DNA of 64,000 nt from Halisarca cf. caerulea (GCA_963170055.1 CAUJGJ010000430.1:98501-162500); one strand, 5' to 3'; numbered from the stretch's first letter, positions 44,201 to 58,683 are shown. Numbers and translations: made by a program. Notes: generated from the letters alone by a model not told the origin.

Positions 44201-47200
44201 TGGCACTAGCACCACGCACATTCCCAGTGGACACACATGAAGTTTCTGAAGTGCTGTGGGCGTATTTGTGTAGTGTTGGATATGCTGGTGCTAATACCAA
44301 TATATGGCACAAGCACCACGCACATTCCCAGTGGACACACATAAAGTTTCTGAAGTGCTGTGGGCGTATTTGTTTAGTGTTGGATATGCTGGTGCTAATA
44401 CCAATATATGGCACTAACACCACGCACATTCCCAGTGGACACACATGAAGTTTCTCAAATACTCTGGGCGTATTTGTGTAGTGTTGGATATGCTGGTTCT
44501 AATACCAGTATTTGGCACTAGCACCACGCACATTCCCAGTGGACACACATGAAGTTTCTTAACTAGTGTGGGCGTATTTGTGTAATGTTGGATATGCTGG
44601 TGCTAATACCAATATTTTGCACAAGCACCATGCACATTCCCAGTGGACAAAAATAAAGTTTCTGAAGTGCTGTGGGCGTATTTGTGTAGTGTTGGATATG
44701 CTGGTGCTAATACCAATATATGGCACTAACACCACGCACATTCCCAGTGGACACACATGAAGTTTCTCAAATACTCTGGGCGTATTTGTGTAGTGTTGGA
44801 TATGCTGGTGCTAATACCAGTATTTGGCACTAGCACCACGCACAATCCCAGTGGACACACATGAAGTTTCTGAAGTGCTGTGGGCGTATTTGTGTAGTGT
44901 TGGATATACTGGTGCTAATACCAATATTTAGCACTAGCACCACGCACATTCCCAGTGGACACACATGACCTTTCTGAAGTGCTGTGGGCGTATTTGTGTA
45001 GTGTTGGATATGCAGGTGCTAAAAACAATATTTGGCACTAGCACCACGCACATTCCCAGTGGACACACATGAAGTTTCTGAAGTGCTGTGGGCGTATTTG
45101 TGTAGTGTTGGATATGCTGGTGCTAATACCAATATATGGCACAAGCACCACGCACATTCCCAGTGGACACACAAAGTTTCTGAAGTGCTGTGGGCGTATT
45201 TGTGTAGTGTTGGATATGCTGGTGCTAATACCAATATATGGCACTAACACTACGCACATTCCCAGTGGACACACATGAAGTTTCTCAAATACTCTGGGCG
45301 TATTTGTGTAGTGTTGGATATGCTGGTGCTAATACCAGTATTTGGCACTAGCACCACGCACATTCCCAGTGGACACACATGAAGTTTCTTAACTAGTGTG
45401 GGCGTATTTGTGTAATGTTGGATATGCTGGTGCTAATACAAGTATTAAGCACTAGCACCACGCACATTCATAGTGGACACACATGAAGTTTATGAAGTGC
45501 TGTTGGTGTATTTGTGTAGTGTTGGATATGCTGGTGCTAATACCAATATTTGGCACTAGCACCACGCACATTCCCAGTGGACACACATGAAGTTTATGAA
45601 GTGCTGTGGGCGTATTTGTGTAGTGTTGGATATGCTGGTGCTAATACCAATATTTGGCACTAGCACCACGCACATTCCCAGTGGACACACATGAAGTTTC
45701 TTAACTACTGTGGGCGTATTTGTGTAATGTTGGATATGCTGGTGCTAATTCCAGTATTTAGCACTAGCACAACGCACATTCCCAGTGGACACACATGAAG
45801 TTTATGAAGTTCTGTTGGCGTATTTGTGTAGTGTTGGATATGCTGGTGCTAATACCAATATTTGGCACTAGCACCACGCACATTCCCAGTGGACACACAT
45901 GAAGTTTATGAAGTGCTGTTGGCGTATTTGTGTAGTGTTGGATATGCTGGTGCTAATACCAATATTTGGCACTAGCACCACGCACATTCCCAGTGGACAC
46001 ACATGAAGTTTCTGAAGTGCTTTGGGCGTATTTGTGTAGTGTTGGATATGCTGGTGCTAATACCAATATTTGGCACAAGCACCATGCACATTCCCAGTGG
46101 ACAAACATAAAGTTTCTGAAGTGCTGTGGGCGTATTTGTGTAGTGTTGGATATGCTGGTGCAAATACCAATATATGGCACTAACACCACGCACATTCCCA
46201 GTGGACACACATGAAGTTTCTCAAATACTCTGGGCGCATTTGTGTAGTGTTGGATATGCTGGTGCTAATACCAATATTTGGCACTAGCACCACGCACATT
46301 CCCAGTGGACACACATGAAGTTTCTGAAGTGCTGTGGGCGTATTTGTGTAGTGTTGGATATGCTGGTGCTAATACCAATATATGGCACAAGCACCACGCA
46401 CATTCCCAGTGGACACACATAAAGTTTCTGAAGTGCTGTGGGCGTATTTGTTTATTGTTGGATATGCTGGTGCTAATACCAATATATGGCACTAACACCA
46501 CGCACATTCCCAGTGGACACACATGAAGTTTCTCAAATACTCTGGGCGTATTTGTGTAGTGTTGGATATGCTGGTTCTAATACCAGTATTTGGCACTAGC
46601 ACCACGCACATTCCCAGTGGACACACATGAAGTTTCTTAACTAGTGTGGGCGTATTTGTGTAATGTTGGATATGCTGGTGCTAATACCAATATTTTGCAC
46701 AAGCACCATGCACATTCCCAGTGGACAAAAATAAAGTTTCTGAAGTGCTGTGGGCGTATTTGTGTAGTGTTGGATATGCTGGTGCTAATACCAATATATG
46801 GCACTAACACCACGCACATTCCCAGTGGACACACATGAAGTTTCTCAAATACTCTGGGCGTATTTGTGTAGTGTTGGATATGCTGGTGCTAATACCAGTA
46901 TTTGGCACTAGCACCACGCACAATCCCAGTGGACACACATGAAGTTTCTGAAGTGCTGTGGGCGTATTTGTGTAGTGTTGGATATACTGGTGCTAATACC
47001 AATATTTAGCACTAGCACCACGCACATTCCCAGTGGACACACATGACCTTTCTGAAGTGCTGTGGGCGTATTTGTGTTATGTTGGATATACCGTTGCTAA
47101 TACCAATATTTGGCACTAGCACCACGCACATTCCCAGTGGACACACATGAAGTTTCTGAAGTGCTGTGGGCGTATTTGTGTAGTGTTGGATATGCTGGTG

Positions 47201-47409
47201 CTAATACCAATATATGGCACTAGCACCACGCACATTCCCAGTGGACACACATGAAGTTTCTGAAGTGCTGTGGGCGTATTTGTGTAGTGTTGGATATGCT
47301 GGTGCTAATACCAATATTTGGCACTAGCACCACGCACATTCCCAGTGGACACACATGAAGTTTCTGAAGTGCTGTGGGCGTATTTGTGTAGTGTTGGATA
47401 TGCTGGTGC

Positions 47410-49798
47410 TAATACCAATATTTGGCACTAGCACCACGCACATTCCCAGTGGACACACATGAAGTTTCTTAACTACTGTGGGCGTATTTGTGTAATGATG
47501 GATATGCTGGTGCTAATACCAGTATTTGGCACTAGAACCACGCACATTCCCAGTGGACACACATGAAGTTTCTGAAGTGCTGTGGGCGTATTTGTGTAGT
47601 GTTGGATATGCTGGTGCTAATACCAATATTTGGCACTAGCACCACGCACATTCCCAGTGGACACACATGAAGTTTCTTAACTACTGTGGGCGTATTTGTG
47701 TAATGATGGATATGCTGGTGCTAATACCAGTATTTGGCACTAGAACCACGCACATTCCCAGTGGACAAACATGAAGTTTCTGAAGTGCTGTGGGCGTATT
47801 TGTGTAGTGTTGGATATGCTGGTGCTAATACCAATATTTGGCACTAGCACCACGCACATTCCCAGTGGACACACATGACCTTTCTGAAGTGCTGTGGGCG
47901 TATTTGTGAAGTGTTGGATATGCTGGTGCTAATACCAATATTTGGCACTAGCACCACGCACATTCCCAGTGGACACACATGAAGTTTCTGAAGTGCTGTT
48001 GGCGTGCTTGTGTAGTGTTGGATATGCTGATGCTAATACCAATATTTGGCACTAGCACCATGCACATTCCCAGTGGACACACATGAAGTTTCTTAACTCC
48101 CGTGGGCGTATATGTGTAGTGTTGGATATGCTGGTGCTAAACCAATATTTGGCACTAGCACCACGCACATTCCCAGTGGACACACATGAAGTTTCTTAAC
48201 TAGTGTGGGCGTATTTGTGTAATGTTGGATATGCTGGTGCTAATACCAATATTTTGCACAAGCACCATGCACATTCCCAGTGGACAAAAATAAAGTTTCT
48301 GAAGTGCTGTGGGCGTATTTGTGTAGTGTTGGATATGCTGGTGCTAATACCAATATATGGCACTAACACCACGCACATTCCCAGTGGACACACATGAAGT
48401 TTCTCAAATACTCTGGGCGTATTTGTGTAGTGTTGGATATGCTGGTGCTAATACCAGTATTTGGCACTAGCACCACGCACAATCCCAGTGGACACACATG
48501 AAGTTTCTGAAGTGCTGTGGGCGTATTTGTGTAGTGTTGGATATGCTGGTGCTAATACCAATATTTGGCACTAGCACCACGCACATTCCCAGTGGACACA
48601 CATGAAGTTTCTGAAGTGCTGTGGGCGTATTTGTGTAGTGTTGGATATGCTGGTGCTAATACCAATATTTGGCACTAGCACCACGCACATTCCCAGTGGA
48701 CACACATGAAGTTTCTTAACTACTGTGGGCGTATTTGTGTAATGATGGATATGCTGGTGCTAATACCAGTATTTGGCACTAGAACCACGCACATTCCCAG
48801 TGGACACACATGAAGTTTCTGAAGTGCTGTGGGCGTATTTGTGTAGTGTTGGATATGCTGGTGCTAATACCAATATTTGGCACTAGCACCACGCACATTC
48901 CCAGTGGACGCACATGAAGTTTCTTAACTACTGTGGGCGTATTTGTGTAATGATGGATATGCTGGTGCTAATACCAGTATTTGGCACTAGAACCACGCAC
49001 ATTCCCAGTGGACAAACATGAAGTTTCTGAAGTGCTGTGGGCGTATTTGTGTAGTGTTGGATATGCTGGTGCTAATACCAATATTTGGCACTAGCACCAC
49101 GCACATTCCCAGTGGACACACATGACCTTTCTGAAGTGCTGTGGGCGTATTTGTGAAGTGTTGGATATGCTGGTGCTAATACCAATATTTGGCACTAGCA
49201 CCACGCACATTCCCAGTGGACACACATGAAGTTTCTGAAGTGCTGTTGGCGTGCTTGTGTAGTGTTGGATATGCTGATGCTAATACCAATATTTGGCACT
49301 AGCACCATGCACATTCCCAGTGGACACACATGAAGTTTCTTAACTCCCGTGGGCGTATATGTGTAGTGTTGGATATGCTGGTGCTAAACCAATATTTGGC
49401 ACTAGCACAAAGCACATTCCCAGTTGACACACATGAAGTTTCTTAACTACTGTGGGCGTATTTGTGTAGTGTTGGATATACTGGTGCTAATACCAATATT
49501 TGGCACTAGCACCACGCACATCCCAATGGACACACATGACCTTTCTGAAGTGCTGTGGGCGTATTTGTGTAGTGTTGGATATGCTGGTGCTAATATCAAT
49601 ATTTGGCACTAGCACCACGCACATTCCCAGTGGACACACATGAAGTTTCTGAAGTGTTGTGGGCGTATTTGTGTAGTGTTGGATATGCTGGTGCTAATAC
49701 CAATATTTGGCACTAGCACCACGCACATTCCCAGTGGACACACATGACCTTTCTCAAGTGCTGTGGGCGTATTTGTGTAGTGTTGGATATGCTGGTGC
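47410..49798 (+). repeat. 23-monomer block, copy 1 (2,389 bp)
   Basis: Private marks recur at +2,389 (23 x 104 minus 3): TATTTGTGAAGTG near 47,905, GGCGTGCTTGTG near 48,001, AACTCCCGTGGGCG near 48,096, GGTGCTAAACC near 48,131, GGACGCACATG near 48,907, CACAAAGCAC near 49,407 and TTCTCAAGTGC near 49,752. I saw no mismatches between copies in the rows compared. Inside the block, about 47.46-48.16 kb recurs at +1,247 (12 monomers), so the structure is nested. Confidence 0.88.
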
Positions 49799-52187
49799 TA
49801 ATACCAATATTTGGCACTAGCACCACGCACATTCCCAGTGGACACACATGAAGTTTCTTAACTACTGTGGGCGTATTTGTGTAATGATGGATATGCTGGT
49901 GCTAATACCAGTATTTGGCACTAGAACCACGCACATTCCCAGTGGACACACATGAAGTTTCTGAAGTGCTGTGGGCGTATTTGTGTAGTGTTGGATATGC
50001 TGGTGCTAATACCAATATTTGGCACTAGCACCACGCACATTCCCAGTGGACACACATGAAGTTTCTTAACTACTGTGGGCGTATTTGTGTAATGATGGAT
50101 ATGCTGGTGCTAATACCAGTATTTGGCACTAGAACCACGCACATTCCCAGTGGACAAACATGAAGTTTCTGAAGTGCTGTGGGCGTATTTGTGTAGTGTT
50201 GGATATGCTGGTGCTAATACCAATATTTGGCACTAGCACCACGCACATTCCCAGTGGACACACATGACCTTTCTGAAGTGCTGTGGGCGTATTTGTGAAG
50301 TGTTGGATATGCTGGTGCTAATACCAATATTTGGCACTAGCACCACGCACATTCCCAGTGGACACACATGAAGTTTCTGAAGTGCTGTTGGCGTGCTTGT
50401 GTAGTGTTGGATATGCTGATGCTAATACCAATATTTGGCACTAGCACCATGCACATTCCCAGTGGACACACATGAAGTTTCTTAACTCCCGTGGGCGTAT
50501 ATGTGTAGTGTTGGATATGCTGGTGCTAAACCAATATTTGGCACTAGCACCACGCACATTCCCAGTGGACACACATGAAGTTTCTTAACTAGTGTGGGCG
50601 TATTTGTGTAATGTTGGATATGCTGGTGCTAATACCAATATTTTGCACAAGCACCATGCACATTCCCAGTGGACAAAAATAAAGTTTCTGAAGTGCTGTG
50701 GGCGTATTTGTGTAGTGTTGGATATGCTGGTGCTAATACCAATATATGGCACTAACACCACGCACATTCCCAGTGGACACACATGAAGTTTCTCAAATAC
50801 TCTGGGCGTATTTGTGTAGTGTTGGATATGCTGGTGCTAATACCAGTATTTGGCACTAGCACCACGCACAATCCCAGTGGACACACATGAAGTTTCTGAA
50901 GTGCTGTGGGCGTATTTGTGTAGTGTTGGATATGCTGGTGCTAATACCAATATTTGGCACTAGCACCACGCACATTCCCAGTGGACACACATGAAGTTTC
51001 TGAAGTGCTGTGGGCGTATTTGTGTAGTGTTGGATATGCTGGTGCTAATACCAATATTTGGCACTAGCACCACGCACATTCCCAGTGGACACACATGAAG
51101 TTTCTTAACTACTGTGGGCGTATTTGTGTAATGATGGATATGCTGGTGCTAATACCAGTATTTGGCACTAGAACCACGCACATTCCCAGTGGACACACAT
51201 GAAGTTTCTGAAGTGCTGTGGGCGTATTTGTGTAGTGTTGGATATGCTGGTGCTAATACCAATATTTGGCACTAGCACCACGCACATTCCCAGTGGACGC
51301 ACATGAAGTTTCTTAACTACTGTGGGCGTATTTGTGTAATGATGGATATGCTGGTGCTAATACCAGTATTTGGCACTAGAACCACGCACATTCCCAGTGG
51401 ACAAACATGAAGTTTCTGAAGTGCTGTGGGCGTATTTGTGTAGTGTTGGATATGCTGGTGCTAATACCAATATTTGGCACTAGCACCACGCACATTCCCA
51501 GTGGACACACATGACCTTTCTGAAGTGCTGTGGGCGTATTTGTGAAGTGTTGGATATGCTGGTGCTAATACCAATATTTGGCACTAGCACCACGCACATT
51601 CCCAGTGGACACACATGAAGTTTCTGAAGTGCTGTTGGCGTGCTTGTGTAGTGTTGGATATGCTGATGCTAATACCAATATTTGGCACTAGCACCATGCA
51701 CATTCCCAGTGGACACACATGAAGTTTCTTAACTCCCGTGGGCGTATATGTGTAGTGTTGGATATGCTGGTGCTAAACCAATATTTGGCACTAGCACAAA
51801 GCACATTCCCAGTTGACACACATGAAGTTTCTTAACTACTGTGGGCGTATTTGTGTAGTGTTGGATATACTGGTGCTAATACCAATATTTGGCACTAGCA
51901 CCACGCACATCCCAATGGACACACATGACCTTTCTGAAGTGCTGTGGGCGTATTTGTGTAGTGTTGGATATGCTGGTGCTAATATCAATATTTGGCACTA
52001 GCACCACGCACATTCCCAGTGGACACACATGAAGTTTCTGAAGTGTTGTGGGCGTATTTGTGTAGTGTTGGATATGCTGGTGCTAATACCAATATTTGGC
52101 ACTAGCACCACGCACATTCCCAGTGGACACACATGACCTTTCTCAAGTGCTGTGGGCGTATTTGTGTAGTGTTGGATATGCTGGTGC
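49799..52187 (+). repeat. 23-monomer block, copy 2 (2,389 bp)
   Basis: This is the direct tandem copy of the preceding block. Matching ends at about 52,187-52,194, where TACCCATATTTGG begins the next domain. Confidence 0.88.
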
Positions 52188-54053
52188 TAATACCCATATT
52201 TGGCACTAGCACGCACATTCCCTTTGGACACACATGAAGTTTCTGAAGTGCTGTGGGCGTATTTGTGTAGTGTTGGATATGCTGGTGCTAATACCAATAT
52301 TTATAACTAGCACCACGCTCATTCCCATTGGAAACACATGAAGTTTCTGAAGTGCTGTGGGTGTATTTGTGTAGTGTTTGATATGCTGGTGCTAATACCA
52401 GTATTTGGCACTAGCACCACGCACATTCCCAGTGGACACACATGAAGTTTCTTAACTACTGTGGGCGTATTTGTGTAGTGTTGGATATGCTGGTGCTAAT
52501 ACCAATATTGGGCACTAGCACCACGCACATTCCCAATGGACACACATGACCTTTCTGAAGTGCTGTGGGCGTATTTGTGTAGTGTTGGATATGCTGGTGC
52601 TAATACAAATATTTGGCACTAGCACCACGCACATTCCCAGTGGAAACACATGAAGTTTCTAATGTGCTGTGGGCGTATTTGTGTAGTGTTGGATATGCTG
52701 GTGCCAATACCAATATTTGGCACTAGCACCACGCACATTCCCAGTGGACACACATGAATTTTCTGCAGTGCTGTGGGCGTATTTGTGTAGTGTTGGATAT
52801 TCTGGTGCTAATACCAATATTTGGCACTAGCCCCATGCACATTCCCAGTGGACACACATGAAGTTTCTGAAGTGCATTGGGCGTATTTGTGTAGTGTTGG
52901 ATATGCTGGTGCTAATACCAATATTTGGCACTAGCCCCATGCACATTCCCAGTGGACACACATGAAGTTTCTGAAGTGCATTGGGCGTATTTGTGTAGTG
53001 TTGGATATGCTGGTGCTAATACCAATATTTGGCACTAGCACCACGCACATTCCCAGTGGACACACATGAAGTTTCATAAGTGCTGTGGGCGTATTTGTGT
53101 AGTGTTGGATATGCTGGTGCTAATACCCATATTTGGCACTAGCACGCACATTCCCTTTGGACACACATGAAGTTTCTGAAGTGCTGTGGGCGTATTTGTG
53201 TAGTGTTGGATATGCTGGTGCTAATACCAATATTTATAACTAGCACCACGCTCATTCCCATTGGAAACACATGAAGTTTCTGAAGTGCTGTGGGTGTATT
53301 TGTGTAGTGTTTGATATGCTGGTGCTAATACCAGTATTTGGCACTAGCACCACGCACATTCCCAGTGGACACACATGAAGTTTCTTAACTACTGTGGGCG
53401 TATTTGTGTAGTGTTGGATATGCTGGTGCTAATACCAATATTGGGCACTAGCACCACGCACATTCCCAATGGACACACATGACCTTTCTGAAGTGCTGTG
53501 GGCGTATTTGTGTAGTGTTGGATATGCTGGTGCTAATACAAATATTTGGCACTAGCACCACGCACATTCCCAGTGGAAACACATGAAGTTTCTAATGTGC
53601 TGTGGGCGTATTTGTGTAGTGTTGGATATGCTGGTGCCAATACCAATATTTGGCACTAGCACCACGCACATTCCCAGTGGACACACATGAATTTTCTGAA
53701 GTGCTGTGGGCGTATTTGTGTAGTGTTGGATATTCTGGTGCTAATACCAATATTTGGCACTAGCCCCATGCACATTCCCAGTGGACACACATGAAGTTTC
53801 TGAAGTGCATTGGGCGTATTTGTGTAGTGTTGGATATGCTGGTGCTAATACCAATATTTGGCACTAGCCCCATGCACATTCCCAGTGGACACACATGAAG
53901 TTTCTGAAGTGCATTGGGCGTATTTGTGTAGTGTTGGATATGCTGGTGCTAATACCAATATTTGGCACTAGCACCACGCACATTCCCAGTGGACACACAT
54001 GAAGTTTCATAAGTGCTGTGGGCGTATTTGTGTAGTGTTGGATATGCTGGTGC
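52188..54053 (+). repeat. Satellite domain III: tandem pair of 9-monomer blocks (933 bp each)
   Basis: Marks at +933 (9 x 104 minus 3) include TACCCATATTTGG with a 3-base-short CACTAGCACGCAC at 52,191 and 53,124, TTATAACTAG, GAAGTTTCTAATGTGC, and two successive CTAGCCCCATGC monomers with GTGCATTGGG. One difference seen is TTTTCTGCAGTG near 52,760 against TTTTCTGAAGTG in copy 2. Confidence 0.88.
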
Positions 54054-57000
54054 TAATACCTATATTTGGCACTAGCACCACGCACAATTAAGTGGACACA
54101 CATGAAGTTTCTGAAGTACTGTGAGCGTATTTGTGTAGTGTTGGATATTCTGGTGCTAAGACTAATATTTGGCACTAGCACCACGCACATTCCCAGTGGA
54201 CACACATGAAGTTACTGAAGTGCTGTGGGCGTATTTGTGTAGTGTTGAATATGCTGGATCTAATACCAATGTTTGGCACAAGCACCACGCACATTCCCAG
54301 TTTACACACATAAAGTTTCTTAAGTTGTGTGGGCGTATTTTTGTAGTGTTGGATATGCTGGTGCTAATACCAATGTTTAGCACTAGCACCATGCACATTC
54401 CAAGTGGACACACATGAAGTTTCTGAACTGCTGTGAGCTTATTTGTGTAGTGTTGGATATGCTGGTGCTAAGACCAATATTTGGTACTAAAACCACGCAC
54501 ATTCCCAGTGGACACACATGAAGTTACTAAAGTGCTGTGGGTGTATGTGTGCAGTGTTGGATATGTTGGTGCTTATACCAATATTTGGAACTAGCAACAC
54601 GCACATTCCCAGTTGACACACATGAAATTTCATAAGTACTGTGGGTGTATTTTTGCAGTATTGGATATGCTTGTGCTAATACCAATATTTGGCACTAGCA
54701 CCACCCACATTCCCAGTGGACACACATCAAGTTTTTGAATAGCTGTGAGTGCATTTGTGTAGTGTTGGATATGCTGGTGCTAATACCAATGTTTAGCACT
54801 AGCACCATGCACATTCCAAGTGGGCACACATGAAGTTTCTGAACTGCTGTGAGCGTATTTGTGTAGTGTTGGATATGCTGGTGCTAAGACCAATATTTGG
54901 CACTAGCACCACGCACATTCCAAGTGGACACACATGAAGTTTATGAAGTGCTGTGGGCGTATTTGTGCAGTGCTGGATATGCTGGTGCTAATGCCAATAT
55001 TTGGAAAATTGCACCACGCACATTCCTAGTAGTCACACATGAAAATTCATAAGTACTGTGGGTGTATTTGTGTAGTGTTGGGGATGCTGGTGCTAATACC
55101 AATATTTAGCACTAGCACCACGCACATTCCCAGTGGACACACATGAAGTTTATGAAGTGCTGTGGGTGTATTTGTGTGGTGCTGGATATGCTGGTGATAA
55201 TACCAATATTTGGTACTAGCACCACGCATATTCAAAGTGGACACCCTTGAAATTCCTGAAGTGCTGTGGGCGTATATGTGTAGTGTTGGATATGCTGGTG
55301 CTAATACCAATATTTTGAACTAACACCACTCATATTCCCAGTGGACACACATGAAGTGTATGAAGTGCTGCGGCCGTATGTGTGTAGTGTTGGATATGCT
55401 GGTGCTAATACCAATGTTAAGCACTAGCACAACGCACATTCCATGTGGACAAACATTAAGTTTTTAAGAATATCTGTGGGCGTATTTGTGTAGTGTTGGA
55501 TACACTGGTGCTAACACAAAAATTTTGCAATAGCAACACCCACATTCCCAGTGGACACAGATGAAGTTTAAAAAGTGTAGTGGGTGTATTTATGTAGTGT
55601 TGGAAATGCTGGTGCTAATACAAATATTTGGCACTAGCACCACGCACATTCCCAGTGGACACACACGAAGTTTCTGAAGTACTGGAAGCGTATTTGTGTA
55701 GTGTTGGATATGGTGGTACTAATACCCATATTTTTCACTAGCACCACGCACATTCCAAGTGGACACACATGAAGTTTCTGAAGTACTGTGAGCGTATTTG
55801 TGCAGTGTTGGATATGCTGGTGCTAATACCAATATTTAGCACTAGAACCACGCACATTCCCAGTGGACACACATGAAGTTTCTGAAGTGCTGTGGGCGTA
55901 TTTGTGCAGTGTTGGATATGCTGGTGCTAATACCAATATTTAGCACTAGAACCACGCACATTCCCAGTGGACACACATGAAGTTTCTGAAGTGCTGTGGG
56001 CGTATTTGTGCAGTGTTGGATATGCTGGTGCTAATACCAATATTTAGCACTAGCACCAAGCACATTCCCAGGGGACACACATGAAGTTTATGAAGTGCTG
56101 TGGGTGTATTTGTGTGGTGTTGGATATGGTGATGATAATACCAATATTTGGTACTAGCACCACGCATATTCAAAGTGGACACACTTGAAATTCCTGAAGT
56201 GCTGTTGGCATATATGTGTAGTGTTGGATATGCTGGTGCTATAACCAATATTTTGAACTAACACCACCCATATTCCCAGTGGACACACATGAAGTGTATG
56301 AAGTGCTGCGGGCGTATGTGTGTAGTGTTGGATATGCTGGTGCTAATACCAATGTTAAGCACTAGCACAACGCACATTCCATGTGGACAAACATTAAGTT
56401 TTTAAGAATATCTGTGGGCGTATTTGTGTAGTGTTGGATACACTGGTGCTAACACAAAAATTTTGCAATAGCAACACCCACATTCCCAGTGGACACAGAT
56501 GAAGTTTAAAAAGTGTAGTGGGTGTATTTATGTAGTGTTGGAAATGCTGGTGCTAATACAAATATTTGGCACTAGCACCACGCACATTCCCAGTGGACAC
56601 ACACGAAGTTTCTGAAGTACTGGAAGCGTATTTGTGTAGTGTTGGATATGGTGGTACTAATACCCATATTTTTCACTAGCACCACGCACATTCCAAGTGG
56701 ACACACATGAAGTTTCTGAAGTACTGTGAGCGTATTTGTGCAGTGTTGGATATGCTGGTGCTAATACCAATATTTAGCACTAGAACCACGCACATTCCCA
56801 GTGGACACACATGAAGTTTCTGAAGTGCTGTGGGCGTATTTGTGCAGTGTTGGATATGCTGGTGCTAATACCAATATTTAGCACTAGCACCAAGCACATT
56901 CCCAGTGGACACACATGAAGTTTATGAAGTGCTGTGGGTGTATTTGTGTGGTGTTGGATATGGTGATGATAATACCAATATTTGGTACTAGCACCACGCA

Positions 57001-58683
57001 TATTCAAAGTGGACACACTTGAAATTCCTGAAGTGCTGTTGGCATATATGTGTAGTGTTGGATATGCTGGTGCTATTACCAATATTTTGAACTAACACCA
57101 CCCATATTCCCAGTGGACACACATGAAGTGTATGAAGTGCTGCGGGCGTATGTGTGTAGTGTTGGATATGCTGGTGCTAATACCAATGTTAAGCACTAGC
57201 ACCACACACATTCCCAGTGGACAAACATTAAGTTTCTAAGAAGATCTGTGGGCGTATTTGTGTAGTGTTGGATACACTGGTGCTAACACAAAAATTTTGC
57301 AATAGCAACACCCACATTCCCACTGGACACAGATGAAGTTTAAAAAGTGTAGTGGGTGTATTTATGTAGTGTTGGAAATGCTGGTGCTAATACAAATATT
57401 TGGCACTAGCACCACGCACATTCCCAGTGGACACAAATGAATTTTCTGAAGTACTGTGAGCGTATTTGTGTAGTGTTGGATATGGTGGTACTAATACCCA
57501 TATTTGGCACTAGCACCACGCACATTCCAAGTGGACACACATGAAGTTTCTGAAGTACTGTGAGCGTATTTGTGCAGTGTTGGATATGCTGGTGCTAATG
57601 CCAATATTTGGAACTAGCACCACGCACATTCCCAGTGGACACACATGAAGTTACTGAAGTGCTGTGGGCGTATTTGTGCAGTGTTGGATATGCTGGTGCT
57701 AATACCAATGTTAAGCACTAGCACCACGCACATTCCCAGTGGACACACATTAAGTTTCTAAGAAGATCTGTGGGCGTATTTGTGTAGTGTTGGATACACT
57801 GGTGCTAACACAAAAATTTTGCAATAGCAGCACCCACATTCCCAGTGGACACACATGAAGTTTACGAAGTGTAGTGGGTGCATTTATGTAGCGTTGGATA
57901 TGCTGATGCTAAAACCAATATTTCACACTAGCACCATGCACATTCCCAGTGGACATACATAAAGTTTATCATGTGCTGTGGGCGTATTTGTGTAGTGTTG
58001 GATATGGTGGTGCTAATACCAATATTTGGCACTAGCACCACGCACATTCCCAGTTGACACACATGAAATTTCATAAGTACTGTGGGTGTATTTGTGCAGG
58101 GTTGGATATGCTTGTGCTAATACCAATATTTGGCACTAGCACCACCCACATTCCCAGTGGACACCCATCAAGTTTTTGAATTGCTGTGAGTGCATTTGTG
58201 TAGTGTTGGATATGCTGGTGCTAATACCAATGTTTAGCACTAGCACCATGTACATTCCAAGTGGACACACATGAAGTTTCTGAAGTGCTGTGAGCGAATT
58301 TGTGTAGTGTTAGATATGCTGGTGCTAATACCAATATTTGGTACTAGCACCACGCACATTTCTTGTAGACACGCATGAAATTTCATAAGTCCTGTGGGCG
58401 TATTCGTGTAGTGTTGGATATGCTAGTGCTAATACCAATATTTGGCTCTAGCACCATGCACATTCCTAGTGGACACACATGAAGTTTCTTAAGTGCTGTG
58501 AGCATATTTGTGTAGTGTTGGATATGCTTGTGCTAATGCCAATATTTGGCACTAGCACCACGCACATTCCCAGTGGACACACATGAAGTTTCTTAAGATC
58601 TTAGGGCGTATTTTTATTGTGTTGGATATGCTGGTGCTAATACCAATGTTTGGTACTAGCACCAAGCACATTCGCACTGGACA
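54054..58683 (+). repeat. Satellite domain IV: diverged telomere-side edge of the array
   Basis: Monomers remain recognisable at 104-106 bp spacing but carry many private substitutions, such as CTAACACAAAAATTTTGC, GTATGAAGTGCTGCGG and AAGAATATCTGTGGGCG. Local duplications persist: 55.4-56.3 kb recurs at about +938, and 55,946-56,248 recurs at 56,780-57,082 (+834). The last monomer is cut at about 58,683, after GCACATTCGCACTGGAC. Confidence 0.85.

Larger units (their letters stand above)
36961..52187 (+). repeat. Satellite domain II (middle variant family)
   Basis: New diagnostic variants dominate: CCAGTATTT, GAAGTTTATGAAGTGCTGTTGG, GTGTAATGTTGG tails, GAAGTTTCTCAAATACTCTGGG (about 42-51 kb), CACAAGCACCATGC with GGACAAAAATAAAG, and GTAATGATGG with CACTAGAACC (about 47-51 kb). 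Block recurrences occur at +2,286 (43.4-44.0 kb to 45.6-46.3 kb), +2,078 (44.2-44.85 to 46.26-46.93 kb) and +2,389. Confidence 0.7.
1..58683 (+). repeat. 104-bp subtelomeric satellite array, about 564 head-to-tail monomers
   Basis: A 104-bp unit repeats without interruption and in one orientation from base 1 until it stops inside a partial monomer near 58,683. With base 1 as monomer position 1, each monomer holds a dyad at about positions 1-33, a CACGCACATTCCCAGTGGAC block at about 33-51, a variable segment around 58-76, and the CTGTGGGCGTATTTGTGTAG block at about 73-92. Small indels are mostly 1-4 bp, so register drifts slightly. Since 104 is not a multiple of 3, open frames of 60-100 codons appear on both strands and simply repeat the satellite; none is a gene. 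The array continues beyond the left edge. I see no CENP-B-box-like sequence. Position next to a telomere suggests a subtelomeric satellite, although a telocentric centromere cannot be excluded. Confidence 0.97.

Noticed and set aside
1..58683. CRISPR-like regular repeats
   Set aside because: There are no unique spacers; the entire 104-bp period is repeat and the context is a eukaryotic chromosome end.
1..58683. Centromeric satellite
   Set aside because: No CENP-B-box-like sequence was seen and the array lies within 6 kb of the telomere. A telocentric arrangement remains possible but nothing in the sequence requires it.
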